From the NCBI RefSeq assembly GCF_003096035.1, contig NZ_CP029186.1, positions 819,001 to 883,000 of the forward strand: a stretch of DNA of 64,000 bases, given 5' to 3'. The stretch comes from Flavobacterium album (GTDB lineage: Bacteria; Bacteroidota; Bacteroidia; Flavobacteriales; Flavobacteriaceae). This document shows, one piece after another, positions 33,481 to 42,761 of this stretch. The translations under genes and the position numbers were made by a program. The notes beneath the pieces are model-generated. The model made no database searches. It was not told the origin of the DNA and saw nothing but the letters and a program-made list of their open reading frames with translations. Numbering within the stretch: the stretch's first letter is position 1; each line of letters starts with the position of its first letter.

Positions 33481-33954
33481 ATGATCGAAATAGAACGCAA
33501 GTTCCTTGTGCTTTCGGATGCTTTTAAAAAAGAAGCATATACCCACAAACGCATTACACAGGGCTACCTCAGCTCCCATCCTGAACGCACGGTGCGCATA
33601 CGCATTAAAGGCGACGAAGGCTACCTTACCATAAAGGGGAAGGGAAATGCATCGGGCACCAGCCGGATGGAATGGGAAAAAGAGATTTCTTTGGCGGATG
33701 CCGAACAGCTACTGAAAATCTGCGAAAGCGGGGCGATCGACAAGATACGCTACGAAGTGGATTACGGCAGCCATACCTTTGAGGTGGATGAATTTTTTGG
33801 CGAAAATGAAGGACTTGTCATTGCCGAAATTGAGCTTGATGATGAAAACGAAGCTTTCGAAAAACCGCATTGGCTGGGCAAAGAAGTGACCGGCGATGAA
33901 CGTTATTATAACGCTTACCTGAGCAACCATCCGTACACATTATGGCCAAAATAG
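33481..33954 (+). CDS. CYTH-domain (triphosphate tunnel) protein
   Basis: 157 residues. The ExExK signature is MIEIERKFLV at the N-terminus, followed by TVRIRIKGDEGYLTIKGKG and VDEFFGENEGLVIAEIELDD, giving the charged residues of a triphosphate tunnel. Short single-domain bacterial CYTH proteins of this type (YgiF/NeuTTM-like) mostly hydrolyse inorganic tripolyphosphate; adenylate cyclase or thiamine triphosphatase are less likely alternatives. Its stop overlaps the start of the YpdA-like gene by 13 bp, so the two are translated together. Confidence 0.88.
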   Translation: MIEIERKFLVLSDAFKKEAYTHKRITQGYLSSHPERTVRIRIKGDEGYLTIKGKGNASGTSRMEWEKEISLADAEQLLKICESGAIDKIRYEVDYGSHTFEVDEFFGENEGLVIAEIELDDENEAFEKPHWLGKEVTGDERYYNAYLSNHPYTLWPK

Positions 33955-34919
33955 AATCATACGACCTGATTATCGTTGGCGGCGGCCCTATCGGGATGGC
34001 CTGCGGCATTGCGGCACAGCAAAAAGGCCTGAACTACCTGATCCTTGAAAAAGGCGCATTGGTCAACAGCCTGTTCAATTACCCACTGTACATGACGTTC
34101 TTTTCCACTGCCGAACGGTTGGAAATAGGCGGTGTACCCTTCAGCTGCATCGCACCCAAACCGGGCAGGCAGGAAGCGCTGGAATACTACCGCAACGTGC
34201 ACAGGCATTTTAATCTCAACATAAAGCTGTTTGAAGGCGTACAATCGGTCAACAAGCAACGCTCGGGACAGTTTGTCGTCCATTCTTCAAAAGGCTGGTA
34301 TAATGCCAAAAATGTGGTTATTGCTACAGGGTTCTACGATATCCCTATTACCATTGACGTTCCCGGAGAAAACCTGCCGAACGTAAGCCATTACTACAAA
34401 GAGGCACACGAATATGCTTTCCGGAAAGTGGTGGTGATAGGTGCGAATAACTCTTCTGTTGATGCGGCCCTGGAATGCTGGCGCAAAGGTGCCGATGTTA
34501 CCATGGTTATCCGTAAAGGTGAGATAAACGAACGGGTGAAATACTGGGTAAAGCCTGATGTAGAGAACCGTATTGCCGAAGGCAGCATCAAGGCGTATTT
34601 TTATTCCTGGGTAACAGAGATACGTGAAAATGAAGTGGATATTTTTACCCCCAACGGGCTCGTAACCCTTGAAACCGACTTTATACTGGCACTTACCGGC
34701 TACCGGCCGGATATTGAGTTCCTGAAAAAGGCCGGTGTCAATATGACCGACAACTTGTATTGCACCCCGCAATACAACCCTGAGACCATGGAGACCAATA
34801 TCGAAGGCCTTTATCTTGCCGGCGTTGTTTGTGGCGGGATGGAAACGCACAAGTGGTTTATTGAGAATTCAAGGGTGCATGCGGAGTTGATAGTAGGAAA
34901 TATTATTATGGGTTTATAA
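33942..34919 (+). CDS. YpdA-family bacillithiol disulfide reductase-like flavoprotein
   Basis: 325 residues. FAD-binding IIVGGGPIGMACGIAAQQ at the N-terminus, NADPH-binding VVVIGANNSSVDAALECWRK in the middle, and a second FAD motif NIEGLYLAGVVCGGMETHKW at the end. It lacks the CxxC of thioredoxin reductases. This is the architecture of YpdA (Bdr), which reduces bacillithiol disulphide; Bacteroidota commonly make bacillithiol, though its synthesis genes are not in this window. It overlaps the CYTH gene by 13 bp. Convergent with the radical SAM gene, with a large inverted repeat between them. Confidence 0.86.
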   Translation: MAKIESYDLIIVGGGPIGMACGIAAQQKGLNYLILEKGALVNSLFNYPLYMTFFSTAERLEIGGVPFSCIAPKPGRQEALEYYRNVHRHFNLNIKLFEGVQSVNKQRSGQFVVHSSKGWYNAKNVVIATGFYDIPITIDVPGENLPNVSHYYKEAHEYAFRKVVVIGANNSSVDAALECWRKGADVTMVIRKGEINERVKYWVKPDVENRIAEGSIKAYFYSWVTEIRENEVDIFTPNGLVTLETDFILALTGYRPDIEFLKKAGVNMTDNLYCTPQYNPETMETNIEGLYLAGVVCGGMETHKWFIENSRVHAELIVGNIIMGL

Positions 34920-34933
34920 TTCCTTTCTGAGAA

Positions 34934-35053
34934 ACACACCCCTAACCCCTCTCAAGAGGGGAACACTCAGACGTGCTTACTCAAACCCTATTTACGAATT
35001 TTTTGTCGGCATGAGTGAAGCTGTTCCCCTCTTGAGAGGGGTTAGGGGTGTGT
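34934..35053. repeat. Inverted pair of family A repeats (A4, A5)
   Basis: Arms of 32 bp are exact reverse complements: 34934-34965 (ACACACCCCTAACCCCTCTC...) and 35022-35053. The spacer is 56 bp. Each arm itself contains the CCCCTCTCAAGAGGGG hairpin, so the element can form either two small hairpins or one cruciform of about 120 bp. It lies between two convergent genes. Confidence 0.8.
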
Positions 35054-35100
35054 AATACGCTGGAATTTGTAATAACACTTGACGTATTGTTATATAAACC

Positions 35101-36159
35101 CTAAAACAAACGCATCTGCTCCCCTTTTGTACCATCGAAAAGATCGGTCGCCAAGCGGAATACCTCATCTTTATCTTTCGAAAAGTATTTCTGCCTGCCA
35201 ATACGGAAAGTAGTGTGGATCATCTCAGCGATATTCCCCTCGCCGGTACGCCTTTTGAATACCTGCTTTTCGCCCAGCTTACCGCCATGCATGGAAGCAA
35301 TCTGGTGCAGCACCTTTTCTTTCCGGTCCGGATAATGCTCTTCCAGCCATTCAATGAATATCGGCTCTACGGTATCGTTCAGCCGAACCAGCGTGTAGCC
35401 AAAGCTATCGGCCCCTTTTTCTGAAATGGTTTTCAAAGTTGGCAGTATCTCCATGCTGTTGAGCCCGGGTATTATTGGCGCTACCATGATATTCACCGGG
35501 ATACCGTTTTTGGAAAGCGTTTCTATGGCCTGCAGCTTCGTATTGACAGATGATGTACGTGGTTCCAACGCCCTTCGCAATTCTTCATTAATGGTGGGGA
35601 TGCTCAGGGAAACCGTTACCAGGTTCTTCTCGGCCAACTGGGTAAGGATATCCAGATCGCGCGTAACCAATGCATTCTTGGTAAGTATGTTCACCGGATG
35701 GCGGTAGTCAAGGAACGTTTGCAATATTCGCCGTGTTATCTGCAGCTTTCGCTCAACGGGCTGATAGCAGTCGGTATTGCCGGAAAGCAGTATCGATTCC
35801 GGCTTGTAACCCCTTTTCTTAAAGAACTGCTCCAGGAGTTCCGGTGCATTTTTCTTGACTAGTATCTTACGCTCAAAATCCACACCGGCACTGTAGCCCC
35901 AGTATTCATGGGTAGGACGTGCAAAGCAATACGCACAGCCGTGCTCGCATCCCTGATACGGATTCATGGAGTAAGCCATCGACAGGTCTGGGCTTTTTAC
36001 CGGATTGACAATGGTTTTGGGGAAGACTTCAATGATCTCCGTCTTTGCTATTTCCTCCTCATAATCATCCTGGTATATGCTGGTCTCGTACCTGTTCTTT
36101 ATAAAATGGTTGTGTACATTGCTTACGGCTCCCTGCCCTTTGATCTTTTCCGGTTTCAT
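35101..36159 (-). CDS. PA0069-family radical SAM protein
   Basis: 352 residues. The iron-sulphur cluster motif CxxxCxxC is in YQGCEHGCAYCFARPTHEYW, followed by FERKILVKKNAPELLEQF, typical of the PA0069/SplB-like group. Further elements are ILLSGNTDCYQPVE (GxTDxxQ) and VMVAPIIPGLNSMEI. It lacks spore-photoproduct lyase hallmarks beyond this core, and the reaction of the PA0069 group is not established to my knowledge. Cytosolic. It stands alone between the repeat pair and the efflux operon terminator region. Confidence 0.87.
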   Translation of the reverse strand: MKPEKIKGQGAVSNVHNHFIKNRYETSIYQDDYEEEIAKTEIIEVFPKTIVNPVKSPDLSMAYSMNPYQGCEHGCAYCFARPTHEYWGYSAGVDFERKILVKKNAPELLEQFFKKRGYKPESILLSGNTDCYQPVERKLQITRRILQTFLDYRHPVNILTKNALVTRDLDILTQLAEKNLVTVSLSIPTINEELRRALEPRTSSVNTKLQAIETLSKNGIPVNIMVAPIIPGLNSMEILPTLKTISEKGADSFGYTLVRLNDTVEPIFIEWLEEHYPDRKEKVLHQIASMHGGKLGEKQVFKRRTGEGNIAEMIHTTFRIGRQKYFSKDKDEVFRLATDLFDGTKGEQMRLF

Positions 36160-36260
36160 AATTGCCTCCCTTTCGGTAAAGATAAAAAGAACTGTTAGAT
36201 TATTTTCTTATATTATATTAATATTATCAACACCCCGTTTGTAACTATCCTTAAAGACAA

Positions 36261-36292
36261 ACCGCCCACTACAGTTTCCTGTAACGGGCGGT
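36261..36292 (-). terminator. Terminator of the RND efflux operon
   Basis: ACCGCCC / GGGCGGT outer stem with an inner ACAG / CTGT stem, followed on the minus strand by a T-rich stretch. It lies about 55 bp beyond the outer-membrane factor stop codon. Confidence 0.75.
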
Positions 36293-36346
36293 CCTACATA
36301 AAACAAACAATTAATCTAAATAATCCGGATACTCCTGATTATGCTG

Positions 36347-37759
36347 TTAGCGCCAGCCTCCGCCAAGCGCCTTATAAAGGTTGACGATGGCAAGGTATTG
36401 CCTGTAGCGATTATCTATCAGCTGAAGCTGGCTGTTAAGCGCATTGTCCTTAGCCGTGAGCACTTCAAGATAGTTGGCAAGGCCGTACGTGAGCAATTCA
36501 TCCGAATAATCGGCGGCGGTGCTCAGTGCATCTACCTGCTTTTCCCTTATTGTTATTTTTCTCGTTTCATTGTCATAATTTGCCAGGGCATCGCTCACTT
36601 CTTTGCTTGACGTTACAAGCGCCTGCTCGAAGCGGACATAAGCCTGCTCCTGCTGCGCTTTGGCAATTTCGTAGCGGGTGCGTATCTGGCGCCCGTTGAA
36701 TACCGGCTGTACAAGCCCGGTAACAATATTCGCGAAAAGCGAGTTGGCGCTGAACCATTCCTTAAGCTCTATACTCTGCAGGCCACCGGTCCCGGTAATC
36801 CTGAGCTGTGGGTAGAAGTTGCTGCGTGCCACGTTGGTAAGCTCAAAAGCATTTACAAAACCGAATTCTGCGGCAACCACGTCCGGGCGGTTCCTTAGCA
36901 ATTGCGATGACAAGCCCAGCTTAATGTCCGTGTTCAGCTGTTGTGCCTCCAGCGTTGTACGCTCGATCTTATGTGCAGGCTCGCCCAACTGGATGCTCAG
37001 GGCATTCTCCAGGAGCACGATGTTATTTTTCAGGTCTTCAATAATAAGCTCGGTAGCATATTTTTGCGCTTCCGTCTGCTTTACGCCCACTTCGGTCACA
37101 TTGCCCGCATCCTTTAGGGAAATAATGGTTTCAATGCTTTCGTTGCGGTTGGTCAGTGTCGATTGTGCTACTTTTAGCTGTGCGTCCAGCGAAAGCAACT
37201 GGTAATACAGTGATGCGATATTGGTTATAACCTGCGTCTTTACTGCCTGGTTGGCAGCAATGGTTTGCAGGTAGGCTGCATTGAACGCGCGCTTGTTGCT
37301 GCGTATCTTGCCCCAGATATCGGCCTCCCAGGCAAAAGTGCCGGTAAGCTGGTACTGGTCCACATCGGTCTTACCCCCGCTATTGCTGATCACCCGGCCA
37401 AATTGGCTGTTTTTCGACAGTTCCTGGTGCGTCCAGTCGGCGCCAAGGCTCAATGTCGGAAGATAGCCTGCCTTACCCTGCTTCAGGCTGGCTTCGGCTG
37501 CAGCAATGTTCTGCATCGCGATCCGGATATCAAAATTATTTTGCAGGCCTCTCTTTATGTGCTGCTGCAATACCGGGTCTGTGAACATATTCTCCCACGA
37601 CACGTCTGCCATCGAAACGGTATCTGCTGCTATCACTTCGGTGCGGTACAGGTTCTCGGCCCTGATGTCCGGCTTTTTGTATTCTTTCGCCGCAAAGCAC
37701 GACTGCAAAAGCACTCCAGCGACGGCTATTACTAAAACTCTATATATTGTGTGTTTCAT
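36347..37759 (-). CDS. RND efflux outer-membrane lipoprotein (TolC/OprM family)
   Basis: 470 residues starting MKHTIYRVLVIAVAGVLLQSC with lipobox LQSC, so lipid-anchored like OprM and CusC. Two tandem OEP domains follow (AWEADIWGKIRSNKRAF is the conserved core; VVAAEFGFVNAFELTNVARS a second). It is the outer-membrane channel for the RND pump encoded just upstream. An in-frame ATG at 37789 would overlap the pump gene by 20 bp; the ATG at 37759 gives a standard signal peptide and is preferred. Last gene of the operon, followed by a terminator. Confidence 0.92.
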   Translation of the reverse strand: MKHTIYRVLVIAVAGVLLQSCFAAKEYKKPDIRAENLYRTEVIAADTVSMADVSWENMFTDPVLQQHIKRGLQNNFDIRIAMQNIAAAEASLKQGKAGYLPTLSLGADWTHQELSKNSQFGRVISNSGGKTDVDQYQLTGTFAWEADIWGKIRSNKRAFNAAYLQTIAANQAVKTQVITNIASLYYQLLSLDAQLKVAQSTLTNRNESIETIISLKDAGNVTEVGVKQTEAQKYATELIIEDLKNNIVLLENALSIQLGEPAHKIERTTLEAQQLNTDIKLGLSSQLLRNRPDVVAAEFGFVNAFELTNVARSNFYPQLRITGTGGLQSIELKEWFSANSLFANIVTGLVQPVFNGRQIRTRYEIAKAQQEQAYVRFEQALVTSSKEVSDALANYDNETRKITIREKQVDALSTAADYSDELLTYGLANYLEVLTAKDNALNSQLQLIDNRYRQYLAIVNLYKALGGGWR

Positions 37760-37769
37760 CTTATCAGTT

Positions 37770-40700
37770 TTATTCTTCAATGGTTTCATGTTCCGCTTCC
37801 CTTGCTATTCGCCTTGCTGTCATTTTTTCCTGCAGCCCCTGGAATATCACGAACAATACCGGAATTACAAATACCCCGAATAATGTTCCTATAAGCATGC
37901 CCCCTACGGCACCCATACCTATCGAACGGTTACCCACGGCACCTACACCGCTGGCCAGCGCTAACGGAAGGAGTCCGAATATAAAGGCGAAGGATGTCAT
38001 CAGGATCGGCCTCAAACGTGCCCTGGCCCCTGCAATCGCAGCTTCGGTAAGCCCCATGCCGTGCCGCCTTCGCTGTATGGCGAATTCCACGATAAGGATG
38101 GCGTTCTTGGCGAGGAGCCCGATAAGCATGATAAGCGCTACCTGAAAGTAGATGTTGTTCTCCAGACCGGCTAGCTTTACAAAGCCAATAGCACCGGCAA
38201 TACCCACAGGCAGCGAAAGGAGTACCGCCAACGGCACCACATAACTTTCATACTGCGCGCTCAGCAGGAAGTACACAAATATCAAACTCAAAAGGAATAC
38301 ACCTATTGCCTGGTTGCCCGCTATGATCTCCTCGCGTGTCATACCCGAGAATTCGTAGGTATAGGTTTTCGGCAAATGCTGCGCGGCTACTTCCTGAATG
38401 GCTTTGATCGCGTCTCCGGAACTAAAGCCCGGCTTCGCTTTACCATTCACGTTTACCGCTTTCAGCATGTTGAAGCGTGATACTACTTCCGGCCCGTATA
38501 TCTTCTTGAAGTCGATAAACTGGCTTATGGCAACCATCTGGCCTTTATCATTACGAACATAAATGCCGTTAATGGATTTCTCATCTGCCCTTGCTTCCGG
38601 TTTTGCCTGTATCATCACGCGGAACTGCTTACCGAAACGGTTGAAGTCGGTCGTATAAAGCCCGCCATAATAACCCTGCATAGTGTTGAAGATATCGCTT
38701 ACTGCTACACCGGCATCCTTCGCCCTCTCCACATTGATATCCATTTGGTATTGCGGGAAGCCAGGGTTGAAGTTGGTCATCGCATACTGTATCTCAGGAC
38801 GCTTCATCAGCTCACCAAGGAACTCGTTGCTCACCTTACTTACGGTTGCCCAGTCATCATCGCCAGTATCTTCTATCTTAAATTCAAAACCATCGGCAGA
38901 ACCAAAGCCCTGTACACTCGGCGGCGTAAAGAACAGCATCCTGGCATCCTTGAATGATGCCGTTTTGGCAAACAATTCGCCCACAATTGCATCTACCGAC
39001 TGGCTTGCGTCTTTACGCTCTTTCCAGTCTTTCAGCCTGATAACGCTGAACGCATACGAACCACCGTTCACCCTGTTAAGTAAGCTGAAGCCTACAATGT
39101 TCATCCTCGCTTCTACCATTGGCATGGTTTGCAGCAATGAGTCGTATTGTTTTACCGCCTTCTCTGTTTTTTCCAATGTAGTTCCAGGAGGCATGGTAAG
39201 GTCGGCCATAATGATACCACGGTCCTCGTTAGGGATAAACCCTGACGGTGTAGTACTGAAAAGCAGCCATGTTATCCCTGCAAATACCAATAACGCAATG
39301 GCAGTTATCCATTTTTTACGTGCCAGGAAGCCTAGTGAGCGGGTATATTTATTGTTCATCGAATCGAAACCGGCGTTGAACGCGGTAAAGAAACGGTCTT
39401 TAAGGTTCTTTTTATGATGCTCACCTTCTTCGTGCGGTTTCAGGAACAGCGCACAAAGGGCAGGGCTCAGCGTTAATGCATTCACTGCCGATATAAGGAT
39501 CGCTACTGCCAATGTAATTGCAAACTGCTGGTAGAATACCCCCGACGGCCCTTTAAGGAAAGATACCGGGATGAATACCGCCGCCATAACAAGCGTGATC
39601 GATACGATAGCGCCGGTGATCTCGCTCATGGCAGAAAGTGTTGCTTTGCGTGGGGAGCGTTCGCCCTCATCAAGCTTGGCGTGCACCGCCTCGACGACGA
39701 CAATCGCGTCATCGACCACAATACCGATGGCCAGTACCAAAGCGAATAATGTTAGGAGGTTGATCGAGAAGCCGAATATGTTCAGGAAGAAGAATGTACC
39801 CACAATCGCTACCGGAACCGCGATGGCCGGGATAAGCGTGGAACGAAGGTCCTGAAGGAAAAGGAACACCACGATGAATACCAGTATAAAAGCTTCTACA
39901 AGAGTCGATATTACTTTTTCGATAGAAGCATCAAGGAACGTTTTGGTGTTGAACGGTATTACATATTCAATGCCTTCAGGGAAGTTCTTTTTGCTTGTCT
40001 CCATGATATGCATTACCTCTTCGATAATATCGTTGGCATTGGAACCCGAAGTCTGGAAGATACCTATGGCAACACCATCTTTACCCATACCGTAGTTCTT
40101 CTGCCCGTAGTTGAAGGCGCCCAACTCTATTTTGGCTACGTCTTTCAGGTGTATGAAGTTACCACCGCCCGTTGCCTTTACCACGACGTTCTCGTAATCC
40201 TCCACTTTAGAGAGGCGGCCTTTGTACTTGATCACATATTCATATACACCTTCTGCATTTTCACCAAATTTACCCGGGGCAGCCTCCACGTTTTGTTCCT
40301 GCAGGGCAGCCTGTATGTCTTTTGGCGTAAGGTTAAGCGACGCCATTTTTTCAGGGTCGATCCAAACACGCATGGAGTAATCCTTACCACCGAACACGTT
40401 TACCTGCCCAACGCCTTTTACACGCTGCAGCTTAGGTACGATATTAATTTTCGCAAAGTTCTGTACGAAGGTACCGTCATACTCTTTATTGTTGCTGTAT
40501 AATGACAGGAACATCAGCGCACTTGTCTGGCTTTTCAGCGTAGTAACACCGGTCTGCACTACGGCGGCAGGCAGCTTGCTCGTGGCGCGCGATACCCTGT
40601 TCTGCACGTTTACTGCGGCGATATCAGGGTTTACGCCCAATTCAAAAAATACGCTTATTGTAGCCGCACCGTCGTTCGATGCCGTTGAAGTCATGTAGGT

Positions 40701-40925
40701 CATTCCCTCAACACCGTTGATCTCTTCCTCAAGCGGAACTATAACGCTGTTCAGTACGGTTTCGGCATTCGCACCGGTATAGGTGGCGGTTACCTGTACG
40801 GTAGGCGGGGCAATCTCCGGGTACTGCTCTACCGGCAGCGCGAGGAGGCCCAATACGCCCAATATGGTTATCAATATCGAAATTACGGTACTCAGTACCG
40901 GCCTTTCTATAAAAGTTTTTAGCAT
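37770..40925 (-). CDS. Hydrophobe/amphiphile efflux RND transporter (AcrB family)
   Basis: 1051-residue inner-membrane pump with 12 membrane helices and two large periplasmic loops. The start MLKTFIERPVLSTVISILIT is typical of HAE1 pumps. The proton-relay region in helix 4 reads FALVLAIGIVVDDAIVVVEAVHA, with the paired Asp (DD). YFLLSAQYESYVVPLAVLLS and NAILIVEFAIQRR near the end are also characteristic. It expels drugs or other amphiphiles through the partner lipoprotein channel and adaptor. Third gene of a four-gene operon under the GbsR/MarR regulator. Confidence 0.95.
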   Translation of the reverse strand: MLKTFIERPVLSTVISILITILGVLGLLALPVEQYPEIAPPTVQVTATYTGANAETVLNSVIVPLEEEINGVEGMTYMTSTASNDGAATISVFFELGVNPDIAAVNVQNRVSRATSKLPAAVVQTGVTTLKSQTSALMFLSLYSNNKEYDGTFVQNFAKINIVPKLQRVKGVGQVNVFGGKDYSMRVWIDPEKMASLNLTPKDIQAALQEQNVEAAPGKFGENAEGVYEYVIKYKGRLSKVEDYENVVVKATGGGNFIHLKDVAKIELGAFNYGQKNYGMGKDGVAIGIFQTSGSNANDIIEEVMHIMETSKKNFPEGIEYVIPFNTKTFLDASIEKVISTLVEAFILVFIVVFLFLQDLRSTLIPAIAVPVAIVGTFFFLNIFGFSINLLTLFALVLAIGIVVDDAIVVVEAVHAKLDEGERSPRKATLSAMSEITGAIVSITLVMAAVFIPVSFLKGPSGVFYQQFAITLAVAILISAVNALTLSPALCALFLKPHEEGEHHKKNLKDRFFTAFNAGFDSMNNKYTRSLGFLARKKWITAIALLVFAGITWLLFSTTPSGFIPNEDRGIIMADLTMPPGTTLEKTEKAVKQYDSLLQTMPMVEARMNIVGFSLLNRVNGGSYAFSVIRLKDWKERKDASQSVDAIVGELFAKTASFKDARMLFFTPPSVQGFGSADGFEFKIEDTGDDDWATVSKVSNEFLGELMKRPEIQYAMTNFNPGFPQYQMDINVERAKDAGVAVSDIFNTMQGYYGGLYTTDFNRFGKQFRVMIQAKPEARADEKSINGIYVRNDKGQMVAISQFIDFKKIYGPEVVSRFNMLKAVNVNGKAKPGFSSGDAIKAIQEVAAQHLPKTYTYEFSGMTREEIIAGNQAIGVFLLSLIFVYFLLSAQYESYVVPLAVLLSLPVGIAGAIGFVKLAGLENNIYFQVALIMLIGLLAKNAILIVEFAIQRRRHGMGLTEAAIAGARARLRPILMTSFAFIFGLLPLALASGVGAVGNRSIGMGAVGGMLIGTLFGVFVIPVLFVIFQGLQEKMTARRIAREAEHETIEE

Positions 40926-40935
40926 CTGTGTTTAA

Positions 40936-42096
40936 TTACTTTGTAACAGTTGTTGTTTTGGTTTGTGTTTTTGTCACTGCCGTGGTATCGGCAGGTGTAG
41001 CGGGTGCTTGCTCTTTCGCCTTCGGCTGTGGTACAATGGCCATGCCGTCTTTCAGCTTGGACGCGCCTTCTACTACTATTACCTCGCCTTCTTCAAGGCC
41101 TTCACTCACGATGTAGTTGAGCCCTGAGGTTGTAGCAATAGTCAGGATTTTCGATTTTACGGTGTTGTCTTTAGCAACCACATAAATCATCTGCTTGCCC
41201 TGCATATCGAACACAGCATTTTGCGGCACGAGTATAACGCCTTTTTTCGCGATCGGGATACGGATTGTACCTTTGCTGCCACTCCTCAATATTGCCTGCG
41301 GGTTCGGGAAATCGGCCCTGAACTGCGTGTTGCCGGTCGCGGCATCGGCCAGCCCGCTTACTGCCTCAAGCTTTCCTTTTTCCTCATATTCGCTGCCATC
41401 GGCCAATAAGAGGCTTACCATTGGCGTGTTCTTTAATTTTTCCTGCAATGTGCCGCCTTTAAATTCCCTGCTGAAATCGATAAGCTGCTTTTCATTCATC
41501 GAGAAATAAGCCCTCATTCCTTTAGTGTCCGACACCGTGGTGAGCGGCATCTCGCTGGTAGCACTCACAAGGCTGCCTTCCTTATACGGAAGCGTACCGA
41601 TAACGCCATTTGCCGGCGATGTAATGGTTCCGTAACCGATGTTGGCGGCTATGCTGCTGTATGCCGCTTTCGCCTGGGCCAGTTTTGCCTTGGCTGTTTC
41701 CAGCTGAACGTTGGATATGATCTTGCGGTCAACCAATGGTTTCAGCCTGTCTACCTCTACCTGCGCGGCGCTCACATTGGCTTTTGCGGCAGCGGCATCC
41801 TGGTTCAGCGTTTGGGTTTCCAGCTTAAAAAGGAGCTGGCCTTTTTTGACCGCCTGCCCTTCGTCCACATAAATTTTCTGGATAAACCCGTTTACTTTCG
41901 GGCGTATCTCTACATTTTGCCGGCCTTCAAGGTTGGCTGTATATTCTTCAAATATTACGGCATCCTGCTTAGCAACAGTCTCTACCGGGAATGGCATTGG
42001 CGGCGGGGCGGCCATGGCTGCCTGCTCTTCTTTTTTGCCGCAGGAAGTTGCTATAAATAAGGCGGCTAATGCGCCTGCTAAAACTTGCTTTTTCAT
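40936..42096 (-). CDS. RND periplasmic adaptor (membrane fusion protein)
   Basis: 386 residues, lipoprotein signal MKKQVLAGALAALFIATSC. The barrel-sandwich hybrid (PKVNGFIQKIYVDEGQAVKKG), alpha-hairpin (VSAAQVEVDRLKPLVDRKII) and lipoyl return half (GYGTITSPANGVIGTLPYKE) are in the usual order, then beta-barrel and membrane-proximal domains. It links the inner-membrane pump to the outer-membrane channel. The C-terminus is Thr/Lys-rich (TAVTKTQTKTTTVTK) and probably disordered. Gap of 10 bp to the pump gene, 29 bp from the regulator gene. Confidence 0.94.
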   Translation of the reverse strand: MKKQVLAGALAALFIATSCGKKEEQAAMAAPPPMPFPVETVAKQDAVIFEEYTANLEGRQNVEIRPKVNGFIQKIYVDEGQAVKKGQLLFKLETQTLNQDAAAAKANVSAAQVEVDRLKPLVDRKIISNVQLETAKAKLAQAKAAYSSIAANIGYGTITSPANGVIGTLPYKEGSLVSATSEMPLTTVSDTKGMRAYFSMNEKQLIDFSREFKGGTLQEKLKNTPMVSLLLADGSEYEEKGKLEAVSGLADAATGNTQFRADFPNPQAILRSGSKGTIRIPIAKKGVILVPQNAVFDMQGKQMIYVVAKDNTVKSKILTIATTSGLNYIVSEGLEEGEVIVVEGASKLKDGMAIVPQPKAKEQAPATPADTTAVTKTQTKTTTVTK

Positions 42097-42125
42097 TTTG
42101 TATCTGTTTGTTTTCCGATTGATGA

Positions 42126-42623
42126 TTATTGATTACTGGCTTTACTTTTCTCTATTTCCTTAAATTTATTGATGGTGCTCGTCAGGAGTTCTTCCATTTG
42201 CAGTACATGTTCTTTATAGGCCCTTGTTTTTTCGAGGTCGCCTTTTTCGGCAATGCAAACAGCGGTCTTTTCGCGGTAGGCCAGCATCCTGTCGAGAATG
42301 ATCTTTTCAAACTCAATCATCTTCATGTAGTTGCTGAACCTTTCGCTGAACGGCGATGGCTTAAAATATTTTTTCCGGTCGCCCGGCAGGGTGTAGTAGG
42401 TAATTTTTCCAAGCTTTAGCAGCAGGTTCAGGTTTGTAGAAACGGAGCTTTTACTGGCTCCCATGCGCTCTACAAGGTCTTCAAAGGTCATCCCGGTACT
42501 GCAACAATCCAATATTACAGTTGCGAAAATCCTCGCGCCAAGCGGCGGCATGTTGTGGAAATTTTCAAAATGAATCCCAAACATCTCTATCAACTCTTCC
42601 TTCTCCTTCTTTATGTCTGACAT
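42126..42623 (-). CDS. GbsR/MarR-family transcriptional regulator of the efflux operon
   Basis: 165 residues. The winged-helix region reads MTFEDLVERMGASKSSVSTN followed by LNLLLKLGKITYYTLPGDRK, the GbsR/MarR type. A C-terminal helical region (RMLAYREKTAVCIAEKGDLE) likely holds the ligand pocket or dimer interface. It heads the regulator-adaptor-pump-channel operon, and its own promoter carries repeated CGAACTAA half-sites, so autoregulated repression of the pump, relieved by a ligand, is inferred. Ligand unknown. Confidence 0.88.
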   Translation of the reverse strand: MSDIKKEKEELIEMFGIHFENFHNMPPLGARIFATVILDCCSTGMTFEDLVERMGASKSSVSTNLNLLLKLGKITYYTLPGDRKKYFKPSPFSERFSNYMKMIEFEKIILDRMLAYREKTAVCIAEKGDLEKTRAYKEHVLQMEELLTSTINKFKEIEKSKASNQ

Positions 42624-42640
42624 GTTCTTTAAATTTTTGC

Positions 42641-42685
42641 CAAAGATAAAACTTAGTTCGTTACAAACCGAACTAAACGAACTAA
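42641..42685 (-). promoter_or_regulatory. Promoter and operator of the efflux operon
   Basis: A -7 box TATCTTTG (minus strand 42648-42641) lies just before the regulator ATG. Immediately upstream are two CGAACTAA sites read on + (42669-42676 and 42678-42685) and one inverted TTAGTTCG (42653-42660); 42653-42662 and 42676-42685 are an exact 10-bp inverted pair. These cover the -10 to -40 region, where a bound repressor would block RNA polymerase. Confidence 0.7.
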
Positions 42686-42761
42686 AGTTTGCGTTAAAGA
42701 TTTGTTAAGGAAAATGGAGGGGTTTCGATGACTAAATATTTAAATCAATAATAGCTAAACT

